DNA from: Capitulum mitella
Lineage: Eukaryota; Arthropoda; Thecostraca; Pollicipedomorpha; Pollicipedidae
Assembly: GCA_030062745.1 (NCBI GenBank)
Contig: CP099848.1
Coordinates: 15,165,568-15,229,567 of the forward strand
DNA: 64,000 nt
Direction of reading: 5' to 3'
Position 1 is the first letter of the stretch. Every line of letters begins with the position of its first letter. Under the pieces are notes generated by a model. It was given only the letters and a program-made list of their open reading frames with translations. It ran no database searches and was not told the DNA's origin. Position numbers and translations under genes: made by a program. Positions 36,601 to 48,908 of the stretch are shown in pieces.

Positions 36601-36825
36601 AATATTGTTCGGTTGACACCAGCAAACCTGGAAAACGGAGGGACGGCTCGTGCTTCACCGCAATGCCGCATCACCATTACAAGTTATCTTAACCATATCC
36701 CCATCTGGGGAAATTTCCAGCCGTCCGCAGGAGTTGCGTCTGGTCTGTGTAACGACTTGCCGGCCAGTCGTACCCGGCGACTCGGTGGCCCGCGCAGTGC
36801 AGCCGAACTGTGGCGTCCGGGGGCC
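33650..36825. other. No supported gene
   Basis: Mixed sequence. It includes a 39-bp tandem duplication (34102-34179), a run of 13 G at 34355-34367 following GGGCGTCGCCAG, and otherwise no recognised element or exon. Confidence 0.5.
34102..34179. repeat. 39-bp tandem duplication
   Basis: Two nearly identical units, GACGGCAGCGGCCGGCTCCA..., starting at 34102 and 34141. Confidence 0.9.
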
Positions 36826-37058
36826 GCTCTGAAGGGAGCCTCTCTGAAGGGAGCTGCTCACACGGGAGCCACTCGCAAGGGAGCCGCTCAAAGGGAGCTA
36901 CTCGCAAGAGTGCCACTCAGAGGAGAGCCGCTCAAAAGAGGGCCTCTCTGAAAGGGAGCCGCTCTGAAGGAAGCCACTCTGAAGGGAGCTACTCATCCGG
37001 GAGCCGCTCAAAGGGGTGCCGCTCAGACGGGAATCGCTCGCAAGTGAGCCGTTCAGCA
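36826..37058. repeat. 15-bp minisatellite, about 15 units
   Basis: The unit GGGAGCCGCTCTGAA is repeated with substitutions, and two units have changed length (14 and 16 bp). In one phase it reads as A-L-K-G-A pentapeptides reminiscent of pentapeptide-repeat proteins. The length changes move the frame, and no flanking coding evidence exists, so I treat it as a minisatellite. Confidence 0.85.
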
Positions 37059-38275
37059 GCGGACCGCAGACGTCTTCGGCCTGTTCTGGTGTCACACCAC
37101 CTGTGCCGGCTGCCGGAAACCTTCCGAACCGCCAAAAACAAAAAATCGCGAACTGCCAAGAACCCTTCAAGGCCTAGCGATGCTGTCTCACGGTCTCCTG
37201 GAGCAGCCGCTTTGGCCACAGCAGCAGCCGGTCCCAAGGCAGCCATGGCGACAAACGTGACGAACTTTGAGGCGTGTGTGTACGTAGCGGAGAATCGGGT
37301 AATATCGGACGCCTATCTGAAATCGGCTGTAGTTAATTTCCAGATAGGCGCAAGTCAACCAAAGGACATTTAAATGAAAGATCACCTTAAAATCTAAAAT
37401 GCGACCGCTTTAATTGCTGCTGTGAGCATTTGTTTAGCTGCAATCATTATTTAAAAGTAAATTTTGGAGTTTGGGTAATTCCGAACATAACTCGGCAATT
37501 TCAGACGACCTTCTAAATTTATCCGATCTACGACTGATACAAACGGTGTTAGCTGAGGTTAAGCTGAATCAATCGAGCCCCATGTCAGCCTCCCGCCGCC
37601 TCTGCTATTGACGTCGGTTTGCCGCGTCACCGCTGCTGTTGCTGCCGCCGGGCACCAGACGTTGCCTGGTCGATTCGTTGTGATACTTCTGCCAGCCGGC
37701 CAGATTTTACGTGTTACTGCGCATTTCTAACAGCAAATGGTTTTAACAAAAATGCATTTCGCTGTATCTTTTAAAGCACAGGTTTCGGGTATTCAGGTAT
37801 TATCGAACGGTGTCCAGTTTTACCAGAAAGGCGGTGGCTTAAAAGGTGCGGCATGATGGCGAGGCAGACGGTTTCAGCCACTTGCAGCCACCTCTAAAAC
37901 GGAATAAATGCCAGAATAGAGTGAAATGCGGTAACTGCGCACATTCCTACGTGTGGATTGTCCAATGCCAGGTCACAGAAAATCGGAAAATTTAAAAACG
38001 GAAACAGTGAATTCAAAGAAGAAAATATTCACCTGAGACCTGCAACTACTCGTGTGCGCAACGCGGCAAAAAGGGATATTGAATCCCTGCCAGTTCAAAA
38101 AAAAAACATTTTTGGAAGTGAGTCTAACCGTGGTGAGGAAATGAGGGTGTACGAAATTACCTCCCGTCCGATATTACCCAATCTCCCCTTCAGGTCCTCC
38201 GGCAAGTCCAGTACCGCGCAGCCGGGCCGTGGTCACTTTAGCTGCCATACAGCTCTGTCCGGGTCACACGACAGA
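37059..38275. other. No supported gene
   Basis: The sequence becomes AT-richer from 37.25 kb. No element ends, tandem arrays or recognisable exons were seen. Confidence 0.5.
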
Positions 38276-38560
38276 GACGACCACAAAACAGAGGTGAGCA
38301 CGCAGCAGAGGTGACCACACAGCACAGGTGGTCACTCGGCAGGGGTGACCGCACGGTAGAGGCGACCATTCGGCAGAGGCGACCACACAAAGAGGTGGCC
38401 ACACAGCAGAGATGACCACACAGTAGAGATGGCCAGACGTGGTGCAGACAGTGGCCAGGCCACACAGCAGAGGTGACCACACACGCAGAGGCGACTACAG
38501 CAGAGGTGGCCACACAGGAAGAGGTGACCACAGCAGAAATGACCAGTGGCCACACAGGCT
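38276..38560. repeat. 17-bp minisatellite, about 15 units
   Basis: The unit CACACAGCAGAGGTGAC recurs with point changes and occasional length variants. The Val/Cys-rich frames on the minus strand are products of the repeat. Confidence 0.88.
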
Positions 38561-38774
38561 CCGCCCTCGCCGGACATGGTCGTGCCGAGACCCAAAATGG
38601 AGGGCGCTATGGTATATATCACATCGATAAGCGTGGCCTCGGAAGCTGATCTGATTTAAAAAAAAAACAAAATAAAACAAAACAAAACAGTAAAAAAAGA
38701 ACAAAGAAATGGGCGTTCTTCCTTCCCCATCCGCTTCCGTACTTTCAATATTCATTCCAGGTGTCACTCGTCTA

Positions 38775-39946
38775 TTAACCCGCCACCGACGGGGGGAGGG
38801 GGCGGTTGACCGCCCCATGAGGTTTTTCCAAGACTGCAAGAGAACGAATAAACGCAGTGCCACGAAACTTTGTGTACCATTTTCCTTGATATACATTACA
38901 CCTTGTGTCAAAGTTTTTGATCTGAGGTCAAGTTCGGTGTTTGACCTAGGTCAGGTCAAGCTGACCTATGCCCAAAAAAGTTTAGCGCCCTATTACTTTT
39001 TCGGAATAGATGATATCACAATACAAACTTCAGAGATTATAGATTCTGATGAGTGCAACAAATCTGATATCTCAGATTTTTTGGAATGCTCCGGGTCAGT
39101 AACCTAAGGTTAATCCTATCTTTAAGACATGCGCCGTTTTTCGGAATTTGACGGAATTCTTTGAAACATTTCTAGTGTGAGGTGATGCAGACATCCCTTT
39201 ACCATCGATGGATAAAACAAAAATGACTTCCAACCATTGGTCTGAGGTCAGGTCACGAATGACTGTTACGAGCCAAAATGCACCGTCGTCAAAATTGGCG
39301 ATGAATTACTCAGCGCGGGTAGAAAATGGCTGAACTGCCTCGCACATTTACAAGTGATACCAAGAAGCTCAAAAAGTTCCAAAAAATTGCACATTTTGGA
39401 AATAGACAGACCTTTTGCGAATAAAACTCAACGAATTGTGTACATTGGTAACTACTGATTTTTTTCCAAAAATTAAGCATGAGAAACCATCACAAGAACC
39501 ACTAGGATAAGACATGTTACATAGAAAGGTTTATATCGCGAAAACAAAGATACGCTAAAATTGGTTATCGTTGATTTCATACCACGATCGGCCACGACGC
39601 CCGCCGTCAGTCGGCACGAAAATTGCCGTGTCTTTAGCTCAACGTTTCGGCGTATATATTAAACAAATCATAGAAATTAGGCGGGTATTGGCGTCTGCAG
39701 ACTTTTACCTGTTCATTGGTGTCTTTACCTGAACTTTATTGATCACAGCCTTTGAGATTCAGGCAGCTTCTCGGTTTCATGCAGTCCGCTGTGAGAACTA
39801 AAAGTGAGACCAGTATCAAGCTCTATACGTCACGAGCTTTCCAACGGCGTGCTTATTTTTATCGTACGACCAGCCGATCGTGAGTTAGAAGGGTCTCCCG
39901 TCTTCCCGTCGAGCGTGATTGGCGCCGACTGTCAGAAGCGGGTTAA
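38775..39946 (-). mobile_element. piggyBac-type non-autonomous element, copy 3 (inverted)
   Basis: The 1,172-bp unit is bounded by TTAA at 38775-38778 and 39943-39946, with ends CCCGCCACCGACGGGGGG and, from the other strand, CCCGCTTCTGACAGTCGG. Read on the minus strand it is collinear with copies 1 and 2, including GGTCGTACGATAAAAAT, ATATACGCCGAAACGTTGAG and the AGGTCA-rich end. It is slightly shorter, having lost the TATATA segment. No coding capacity. Confidence 0.85.
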
Positions 39947-42900
39947 TGAAGGATGATTCAGTATCACGAAGAGTAGAAATGTCTCCAGTAGGTAAAAGGA
40001 ATCGCGCTGCATTTTAGATTTGCTTTGAAGTGATGCGTGGAAGGTATGGCTATTCATCTCCCACCCAGAGAGTTATATGGATGAGGTGACAGCAGGACCC
40101 GAGGATACGGAAATAACCACGTCGGACGGGCGGACACAAAAAATGGGGGCAAGGGCCAGACAATCTGGCCAAAATTCAGACAGTAGTTCTCCTGACGTGA
40201 AAACTCAACTTGTTGCATCATTCTCGTGGCTGAGTTAACCAATGCACAGCGAATCGTAACCTGGACCACTTCTAACCTCCAAATTCAACCAACAAACCGC
40301 GAGAGGAAGTAAACAAACCTTTGATATGTGGGAAAACCACATTAATAGAGAAAAGGGCAGCCACGCCTCGCATTTAGAACGTTGGTGTTTCGCAGATTCC
40401 CAGTCACACCTGCAGGCATTCCTCGGTCGTGTTTCGTGGCCCGCTCAGTTGGCAACAATCCCGACGGCATTTCTCTCGCAGCACGTCCACCGGAAACCGG
40501 CGGCAAAAACGCCGAGCGCGCGAGCCTCCGGGACGGACAAAAACAGGCGGCCACTCGCCGCGCGCCGGATCGCTCGTCAGGTCCACAGAGCCGCCGCTGA
40601 GAGACCGGCGCCGATTTGGCGGTGAGCAGAGGCGGGCTCTGGCCACTGACTGCACAAAAACGGGCCGCGGAGTCAGATGTTAATGTTGGCGGCAGATGAG
40701 AAATGCCGGTTCTAAAGACTGGTCGTCCTGGCGCCGTATCGCGAGAAACAGTTGCAGGGGGTTGGTGTTATCGATCAGTAAGCGTCTGTAAAGGTACATT
40801 CCATTGGCCTGGTCAGATGTTTGGAAAATGGTACTGATGATGGATTGCCGGCGAGAATCGGAAACACTCCATACCCAGCCAGGCGAAAGCCGCCATCACT
40901 GATAAGCATAAATTATCGGCGGTTTCACCAAAGCGTTTTTTTGCGGTGCGTAGAAATATTTTCGCAAACTTTTATTTCGTAGCTGACTTTGACTTTTGCC
41001 TTTCATGAAATCCTTCAACTTTGTGAAGAGTTCACCAGATTACGTTTCAAGCAAACAAAAATAGACTGCGTATACTTTGAAAGGGTTAGCAATGACTCTT
41101 GGTTGATTCAAATGGCACGTTATTGACGTCCGCACACGATGCAAGTAATTCCAGGAATACCAGGATAACCGCAGCCCACATTTTGTCCAGAATTTTGTCC
41201 AGAACTTGCTGTTTCACATGGAACCCTACGGCAGGCTTTATTGGATGCAACACGCGAAATCCGACCGTGACTGATCATATCAGAAAAGCAACGCGCTGTG
41301 GAAACCTCGAGCGTGCTTAGTTCCCGGAAACCTCGTTCGTCCACCCCACCACTCCTCCCCCAGGTTCTGCCTACTTTTCCCAAAGTCCCAAATCCACGCG
41401 CCGGCGACCCGACTAACTGACCACCCACTCCACTGACGAGTGTTCAGCTGGACTGCTGCGCCGTCTCGGAGGACGGCGATGGTCAGGGCACGTGGACTCA
41501 GCGGGACGGAGCCCGTCACAGGCCGTTTTTCCTGACGTGCCGGCTGAGGGAGGTGACGTGGTGGGCCGTCATTGTGACAGTGCGCGGCCTGGCGGGTCGC
41601 ACCGCCCCGCCCACGCATCCGGCCCCGCCGCCTGTATTGTACTGGGAGATCCTGGACATCATGTGTGACCAGGGTTTCTACGACTACTGGCAGCAGGTGG
41701 CCGCGAGTCTGTTCCGATTTTTTCCGAAATGAGACGGTGGGTCAGTACCAAAAGCCCTATTTTGCAGTGGTAAATTTAAAAAATAACCAAAATCCCGGGA
41801 CATGTATGGATATGGCTACGCTGAATGCTGTGTTGCAACACTAAGACGGTGCCTCAAAAGAATCCCTTTAGCGAACCTTGTACTCTGGGTCTTAACTTTG
41901 TGATAAAATCTGCCTTTAGGAAAGGGACACGTGTCAGTGCATGGTAACTCTTCCGCGTGCATGAAGTGACTTCCTGACACCAACAACAGATTCCATTTTT
42001 AAACAGATTTTCATTTACTAGATAAGGTTTACTGAAAAGATCCACTAATCCCTATGGATTCACTAATAAAATCACATTTTAAGCTTCTTTCGCAGCGCAC
42101 CTGCCAAAACTACGTTTTTTTCGGCAAAATGTTTAAAATCGTCTCTATTCAGATTGTTTCAAGGACATTGCGAGGCGACCAGCCAGCTCCGAAGACGGAT
42201 CACGGGACGGAAATATGACAAGGCCAAGGAACAGGGGCGGCGATCCGGCCAGACGGCGACCGACAGCCGCGGCTGTTCTCGCGCCAGACGGTCGGCGGCG
42301 CGCGACGTCACAGGCGGTGACCTGTGACGTCATCGATTTCCGCGTCCCGCTGACGTTCCTGCCGGTCGGTCTCTGGGAGGCGGCAGGAGCGGGAACAGTC
42401 CGACCAGCGGCTGGCTTACACGACTAATCACTAATCACGACTAATCACTAATCACCGACAGAAACACACCTTCCGCGACAGGGAAACGCTCAAAATAGGT
42501 CGTGTCCCGACGGGCTCCGAAACCACCCCAACGGTCAGCTGAGACAGGGAATGCAGCACATGTCAGTACTCCCAGTCTGACCGATGTCGGGACTCGTCCC
42601 AGCCTGGCGCACGCGTGTCTACTCGACGGCCAGTCGGCGTGGGACGCTGCGAGCACGGCAGCGGCCAGTTTCAGACGGACGCCGAGCCGGTCGGCGGGAC
42701 AGCCAGAGACAGGGGCAGGTCTGAGATGGCGCCATCTCCCGGGATTTAGTAACGGTCCTGCAGGAAACCAGTCAGAACGGGGTGGTCCGAAACTGCTGCT
42801 GTTCATTGGCCATTGTGAACAGGTTCATCGGGAGTAAACCCCCTCAGGCTCTCCCTCATGGGTGTGCCGCCGGCAACCATTCGGGCCTGTCGCCTCGCGT

Positions 42901-43053
42901 CAGCCCGGCCGCGAGTGTGACGCATGGTGTGACGTGATTGAAGATCTCAAAGCCAGGGGCATCTCCAGTAGCATGAATTTTTGCATTCTTGGCTCCTATG
43001 GGAAGTCCTTATGGGAAGTCCTGTTTCCATCCGATTTTGACCGAAATCGGTGC
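39947..43053. other. No supported gene
   Basis: Mixed sequence with GC-rich pockets at about 40.45-40.66, 41.33-41.64 and 42.2-42.8 kb, plus an 18-bp CGACTAATCACTAATCAC duplication at 42421-42455. Frames of 100-121 codons in the GC-rich pockets show no domain. Confidence 0.5.
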
Positions 43054-44266
43054 TTTACCCTCTACTCCCGGGGGACTAGACGGTATGGCCGATTCCCAGC
43101 AGGGGGGAAGACGATTCGGTCCCCCCTGAGATCTCGAGAACTACACATCCGATTTTACCGCAACAAACGGCAATCGATTTTACGCGATATTACTAAATTT
43201 TTACGAAAAGAAGTTTCCAAAATTCCGAGACAGGTGGATACAGGCGGCAAAAGAGTCAAAATGGGGAATGTTTTTGGCCTTGTTATAACTCTGCTGTCTA
43301 TAGACCGACTTTAGTGAAAGTGGCATAAATCGAAGGATTATGGATGGGTCTTTCACCATCAGCCCATACATTTCAACTTTTGAGAAAATTCATGAGCGTT
43401 CGCAGGGTTTTGAAAATAGAGGATTAGTTTTTCAGAAACCCAATTAACAAAAAAGTTAAAAACACTGTTTTAGCTTCTGCTAGTCATGTTACGCTGAAGA
43501 AGTATGAATCGTATTACAGTGTTTGTATAATGTTAGCAGAGGCAGTGCCAAGGACATGAAAAAGGGAGACCTGTCATGGTCATGTTCTGCGGGCCACCTT
43601 ACGACCTTTGACCTTAAATAACCTCCAATGACCTTAGAGTCACTTGGAATGATCTTGTGTACATTTCATATCATTTTAGAACGTTTTCAACCATTTGAAT
43701 TCCCTCTATTTCTAAAATTCCATTTTACAGCCGTTATGCTATAGGATACGCGCAATGATATCTGAGGTCATAGCTCCGTGACCCGACCTGATATCAAACT
43801 GAAACTTGATACACAAGTAGAGGGCATCCTTCTACATCATACGTATTCGGGGTTTGGCATTTGGAAAATAGCGCCAAAATTATTCCTACAATACCAAATT
43901 TTTACTTTTTACCTTTGCCTCACTTTATTAAGTGACCTCAGATGAATAAAATCGTATTTTAATGTTGCCCGCCTTTTTACGCTTAGATCCATATCAAGTT
44001 TTAAGTTCTACCTTACAAACCGCTATTTTCGCCCGTCATTTTCCTTTTACCTTCAACAGGGCCAAAATGGCCAGAGGTACCCGCCAAAAACGTTACCTGG
44101 TTCTGCCCCCAAGCAAAATAGAATTACGAAAATTCGTCACAGTGCGAAGGAAGAATAGCCAGAAAAAGTCACCCAGTTTCGTGACGGTGCGTCAAAAACC
44201 CTGGAATTGGCAAGCAAAAAAGCCCGAGAGGGCGGATTCAGCCTCCTATGCCGGAAATAGGATTAA
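43054..44266 (+). mobile_element. TTAA-flanked (piggyBac-type) element B, copy 2
   Basis: The left boundary is TTTA (43054-43057, presumably mutated TTAA) followed by CCCTCTACTCCCGGGGG. The right boundary is TTAA (44263-44266), with the other-strand end TCCTATTTCCGGCATAGG. It is collinear with 12032-13234 throughout, for example CTAGACGGTATGGCCGATTC, AACTCTGCTGTCTATAG and the TGACCTTTGACCT region at about 43605. The 1,213-bp length matches copy 1. No transposase. Confidence 0.83.
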
Positions 44267-45084
44267 GCTGAAGTGGTGGTATGTAATTTTAGTTGTCAGC
44301 TTGAAGCCATAACTATTGAACCTAAAAAAAAACTTGGGATGTGCATGGTTTTGTGCCGACAGTGGTGTGGCTAAATAGGCTGTCCCAAGCGTGTACCGCA
44401 CGCCCTGTAGCTCTTCCTGTTTTTTGACGGGCACTCTGGCAGTCATCTGGAATCTGCTTCATCGTTAACGCAGTGGAGCAGAGCCTTGCCCTTTTCGACG
44501 GATCACGATCCAATCATGGCGTTACGGGCCATGAACGCCACGGCCCGAGAGCCGTGGCTTACGCGCTATCGCCGCCTCGCCGGCCGGACGGGACAATCGA
44601 CACCCTTATTTCGAGTCGTCAATGGGAGCGCATCAGACATCAAAGATCAGCGAGCTGGCTTCATCTGTTCTGCATTCGGACGGGTCAAACTGAGGCCATC
44701 CGGGTTACCGTGGACCTCCCGTCAGGTCAATGCGCTGGAAGAACCCCCTCCCCTGGTTTTGATGGAGGTTCGCTTGCCCGGAGCGTAACAGATGTTTGAT
44801 TCCTTCACCAGCTTGAGACGAACAACATAAGTTTTTACCTTAATTTAACGAACACCAGCTACTGTTCGCGTCCTGCCTCTGTCCCTTTCCCAAGTCCAGC
44901 ACTGGCGTCCGACTGTCCTCCGCTCTGGTCTGAGGGCCGCCCGCCCCTGCAGTCTGCCGGTAACGGACGCGGCACGTCCGGTACCGCCGCCTGCTCCCCT
45001 AATGACCGGTCGTTATGCAGCAGCAGAGCGGCGGCGACGTAAAAAAGCCAGCCGGCCAGCGGCCGCCGGCACCGCAGACAGCTT

Positions 45085-45116
<32 letters not shown>

Positions 45117-46108
45117 CGCCCGGCAAGAAAGCACCTCAGTTGCGATCGCTTTGGCCCAGCCATGCTAGTGGTTGAACTGTCAACTAATATGAGTCGTGGT
45201 TCAACTATAAACGACGGTTTTTCAGCAAAAATGTGAGAATCAAGTCTTTCGGTTGAAACTGTAACATCCGACAAGCCAGCTTACTTGGAAGAGATGTTAC
45301 AGCATCAGCATCATAAGCGATTCACAGAAGTAACTGTCGGCGGTTATAAATATAAGAACGAAATCGGATCAGGTGACCTGGAATTTGAATAAACGCATCC
45401 CGATCAAAGTCGCTGAAACTTTATTTTGTCAAGTTACTGAATTACACGCCAGCTAGGCAAACGTTCGCGAATATTCGCTCAGTTATGTTGGCGGCAATTA
45501 AATGCAATTTAATACAAATACAAATACAAATACAAAAAGATCGATGGTGCACAAATCCAACGCCTCAGTTCGACCCGCAACACGACTCGAAACATGCCGG
45601 CGGCGGCCGCCCGGGGCAAAAGGTCACGCCACTGACCAGGAGTAACCCACCACCGTCTACCGCCGACGCCCGCCGACGCGGCCGCCCGCCGGCGCCAGCC
45701 AACGCAAACAGGGCGGCAGAATCGACCTGAACCGGCGCCGCGTCCCGCCCGGAGGCGGCCGGAGAACAGCAGGGCACAGCGCGGCGGCCGAACCCGACAC
45801 CGTTCAGCCCGGCCCGGCGGACGCTGCCGCCCAGAGCCGGCGCCCGGACGGCATGAACAGGACGCCGCTGTGCCGGCGCCAACCCGAATCGACTCCCGAC
45901 TAGGCTGAGTCAACCGTCGGCGGCCGATTCAGCGAAACATTCTGGCAGCGGCTGACTCGGGTGCATGCAGCGCCGGTACAAGCGCTTATGATCCGCGCCT
46001 ATGATCCTCCCATAGTATTACATATCTGTATTCTTCCATGTGCGAAGGTTTCGGCGATAAAATTGTTGACTTAGTAGTCAGTTGGTAACATAATGTCTGG
46101 CAAAAATT
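44267..46108. other. No supported gene; (GCC)n at 45085-45120 and GC-rich block at 45.56-45.90 kb
   Basis: A (CCG)n run of about 11 units lies at 45085-45117, and a CpG-dense block at 45560-45900. Both create long chance frames on either strand. (AAATAC)n-like sequence at 45513-45535 follows a TA-rich stretch. Confidence 0.6.
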
Positions 46109-46109
46109 C

Positions 46110-46157
<48 letters not shown>

Positions 46158-46170
46158 GCATACGTATATA

Positions 46171-46214
<44 letters not shown>
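46109..46214. repeat. (TA)n microsatellite, imperfect
   Basis: About 105 bp of TA units interrupted by TACATA and TATGCATACG near the middle. Confidence 0.97.
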
Positions 46215-46218
<4 letters not shown>

Positions 46219-46673
46219 GTTATTGTTTTCCTTGTCTGTCTCTTTCATTTTCTTCTGACATAATATGATTCACGGCAAATGAAGGAATTTTGTGACATTC
46301 GCGGTTTGTGCAAGCAAGTAACTGTTCTTACAGAGCTACGACATTGACTAAGTCGCTTTACTTTTCGCTTTTTCTTTTCGGACATTTCACTTCAAAGTTG
46401 TCCTACCACGTTTTTTTCTAAGCTAACAAGGCTAGGTAGGCTCCTCGTCTCCCCGCGTTTCAAACAGGCCTGTTTTCCAAGCAAACAACCGATCCATCGG
46501 TATCGACTCCGCTGTGCCGGCGCCGCGCGGCCGCGGCCCGTTGGTGGCCGACTGGTACTCTCGACAAGAACAGCGCACCAGTCGGCGGCAGGGCAGGGGG
46601 GGGGGGGAGCGGGGGAGCGTCGGCCGGTACTCCATCAGCGGAGAGCTCCGTCTTCCGCGGCCCGCTCCGACGG

Positions 46674-46807
46674 CCGGAGAACGTCTCCTGCGCTGGAGAC
46701 AGGTTCCGCTCTGTCGGCACGCCGCCGGTAAGGGGCGCGCCCGGAGGACGTCTCCTGCCCTGTAGGCGGGTTCCGTTCTGTCGGCACGCCGCCGGTAAGG
46801 GGCGCGC
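46674..46807. repeat. 67-bp tandem duplication
   Basis: The units 46674-46740 and 46741-46807 both start CCGGAG and end GGTAAGGGGCGCGC, with few differences. A partial third start follows at 46808. Confidence 0.9.
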
Positions 46808-48902
46808 CGTGGAGGACCCAGCTCTCGTCTCAATTGCTCCAGCGGCGTGGATGTCGAGCTCGACAGACAAGCCCTGTCGACGCCGACTGTTCTGCAGGGT
46901 GGTGTGGTGTTTTGCGCTTGGTGGTGAGGTATGAGCAGACGTCGAAAGTGGATTGAGGAGACAACAGAAAATTTGTTAGTAGAAGACGAAATCGGCAGGC
47001 GTACTCCTCTCAGCCTCAGGCTAACTCTTGTCTCTGCTATGCCAACGCCCGACGTGACCCTTTCACTTGTGAGAACGGAAACAGACGGGCGCATTTACTT
47101 CACGATGTCGACAAGCAATGGACTGTGAATGCCAAAAAGTGTAATAATGGTGCAATGGCAAATGAATAAATAACGGAGTCAGCGACCACAGAGCTGTATC
47201 TCCGTCTGCGCTTCCGATGACTGAGCAACAGCCCCTCACAAACGGAAATGCTCCTGTCACGTACGCCATAGCTCACTATAGCCAGGACATCTAGTGTGTT
47301 CTGCAGTCATCCGAGGCATTCATCAACACCGGCGTAATGATTTCACGCTCTCGCGACCGTGCGGAATTTGGAAAGCGTCAGCAGCAGCCGCCCTCGTGCG
47401 CCCAGTGGACCAGTAAGAAGCATGAGTCAGTGCCGCGGCGGCTGTTTTATCCTGTCCTTATTTGGACGGAGATCAGCTACACTCCAGACACCGGTCGGTG
47501 GGATTTCTGGAAGGCCGAGCTGGGCTGCCGCGGCTCGGAAACATCCGACACTTGGCCCTCCGTCTGGACAGGGTTCAGCGCACCCGGCCCTAATGTGCGC
47601 CGACGGGCGTTGTCGATGTAATCGCGCCGGGTTCCGGCTCACGGTGGAATTTTGACGGCCGACGCCTATACGGAGATGTGCGACACCTTGGGAACATTCA
47701 GCGGGTAGCAGGCTCAATCCTCCGTCCACTACACAGCCGAAGGTCGCCTGGACAGTTTCATGCTTAGCGACAGCTACCTCAGCGTCGCATAGACGCATTG
47801 GTGAGCCTCAAACATCACTACGCTCTGCGATTGGTTCGCATACCTCAGCCTAAGGGTGAAATAATCTTCACACGGCACCAAAACCAGCAGGCAGCCCACA
47901 CGCATCACCTAGACCTGCCTGCGGTCCTCTGACACACCCCGGGTGGGAGGTGATCAATTGTTCCAGCCGCGCGACCTTGCCCCAAGGGGCAGCGCTCGAG
48001 CTTCTCTGCGGGGTGCGACCGGACGTCGCTAGGGACCCCTCCGTGCCCCCCCCCCCCCAACCGAACCTGGAGGTTACCAAACGAACGAAGCCACTGCGGA
48101 ATCATCTGTCCACGGAAGTGGAAAGCTGTTTCCATTGCCTCACTTCTATTTCATGCTATGTGGATGTTTTGACTTTGTGTTACGCGCCCCTGATCACGTT
48201 CTTTCCTCGTGTGGCGAGAGGTCGTTAACTCCAATAACCCGCCATGTGGACGCATCGTTGCACCAGCGGGACCGGAAAGCCCAGCTCTGTGGCGGAGTTT
48301 CTCGAAAAAGCTTTACATTATTCCGTCCATTTCCGCCGGGAAATTGACGCTTTGCAGGCCTTAGGCCCGAACAATTCAGCGCCTTCTGCGCACGGTGAAT
48401 AGGCCCGAAATCGTCTGGGCTTTCAGCCGATATACTTATGGACCAAGCTGTTCTTTGAACAATGAACTAGCGCGGACGATGCTCGGAACAACAGGAAACG
48501 ACTACGGCCTGCATTTCGCTGGAGTTAATCAATGTTTACATGAACGTGCCAGAACCTTGGATGGAGATTATACCAATGGAATGTAAATACATTCAGTATG
48601 CTTTTTGCAGAGAACCAAAACTCCGTAAATAGGCCTTAGAAACGAATAACAAGTAGCTACGTTTAACCGTAGTATGAAAGCCGCGAAGGTGTCTAGGAGA
48701 AATAGCCAAAGTAATGCCGTTTTTAGCGCGCCAAGCATATGCGGACATTTACTCTAGGACAATAATGACTGCAGGAGTCTCCTGCGTCATGCATCGAACC
48801 ACAAACTGTGCTACGGGAATGGCAGATTTTTCGGCTCGTGCATTGGCCTACGTTATTCTCACAAACAGTTCAGTCCCTGGACCCATTAGATGCATCGTCA
48901 TT
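46808..48902. other. Intron or downstream region of the LRR gene; no further exon recognised
   Basis: Because the LRR exon ends in a donor at 48907, this region is expected to be intron on the minus strand. I looked for a cysteine-rich LRR C-terminal cap (C-D-C-R/x-L) and did not find one. A C13 run lies at 48046-48058. Confidence 0.5.
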
Positions 48903-48908
48903 ACTTAC
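48903..48908 (-). other. 5' splice donor of the LRR exon
   Basis: On the minus strand the exon ends ...ATG GGA G and is followed by GTAAGT, the full donor consensus. The intron is phase 1. The reading frame hits a stop within a few codons of the donor, which is further evidence that the exon ends here. Translation past this point is intron read-through. Confidence 0.8.

Noticed and set aside
36613-37373. Pentapeptide-repeat protein gene
   Set aside because: The repeat is a 15-bp minisatellite with frame-shifting unit lengths and no coding context.
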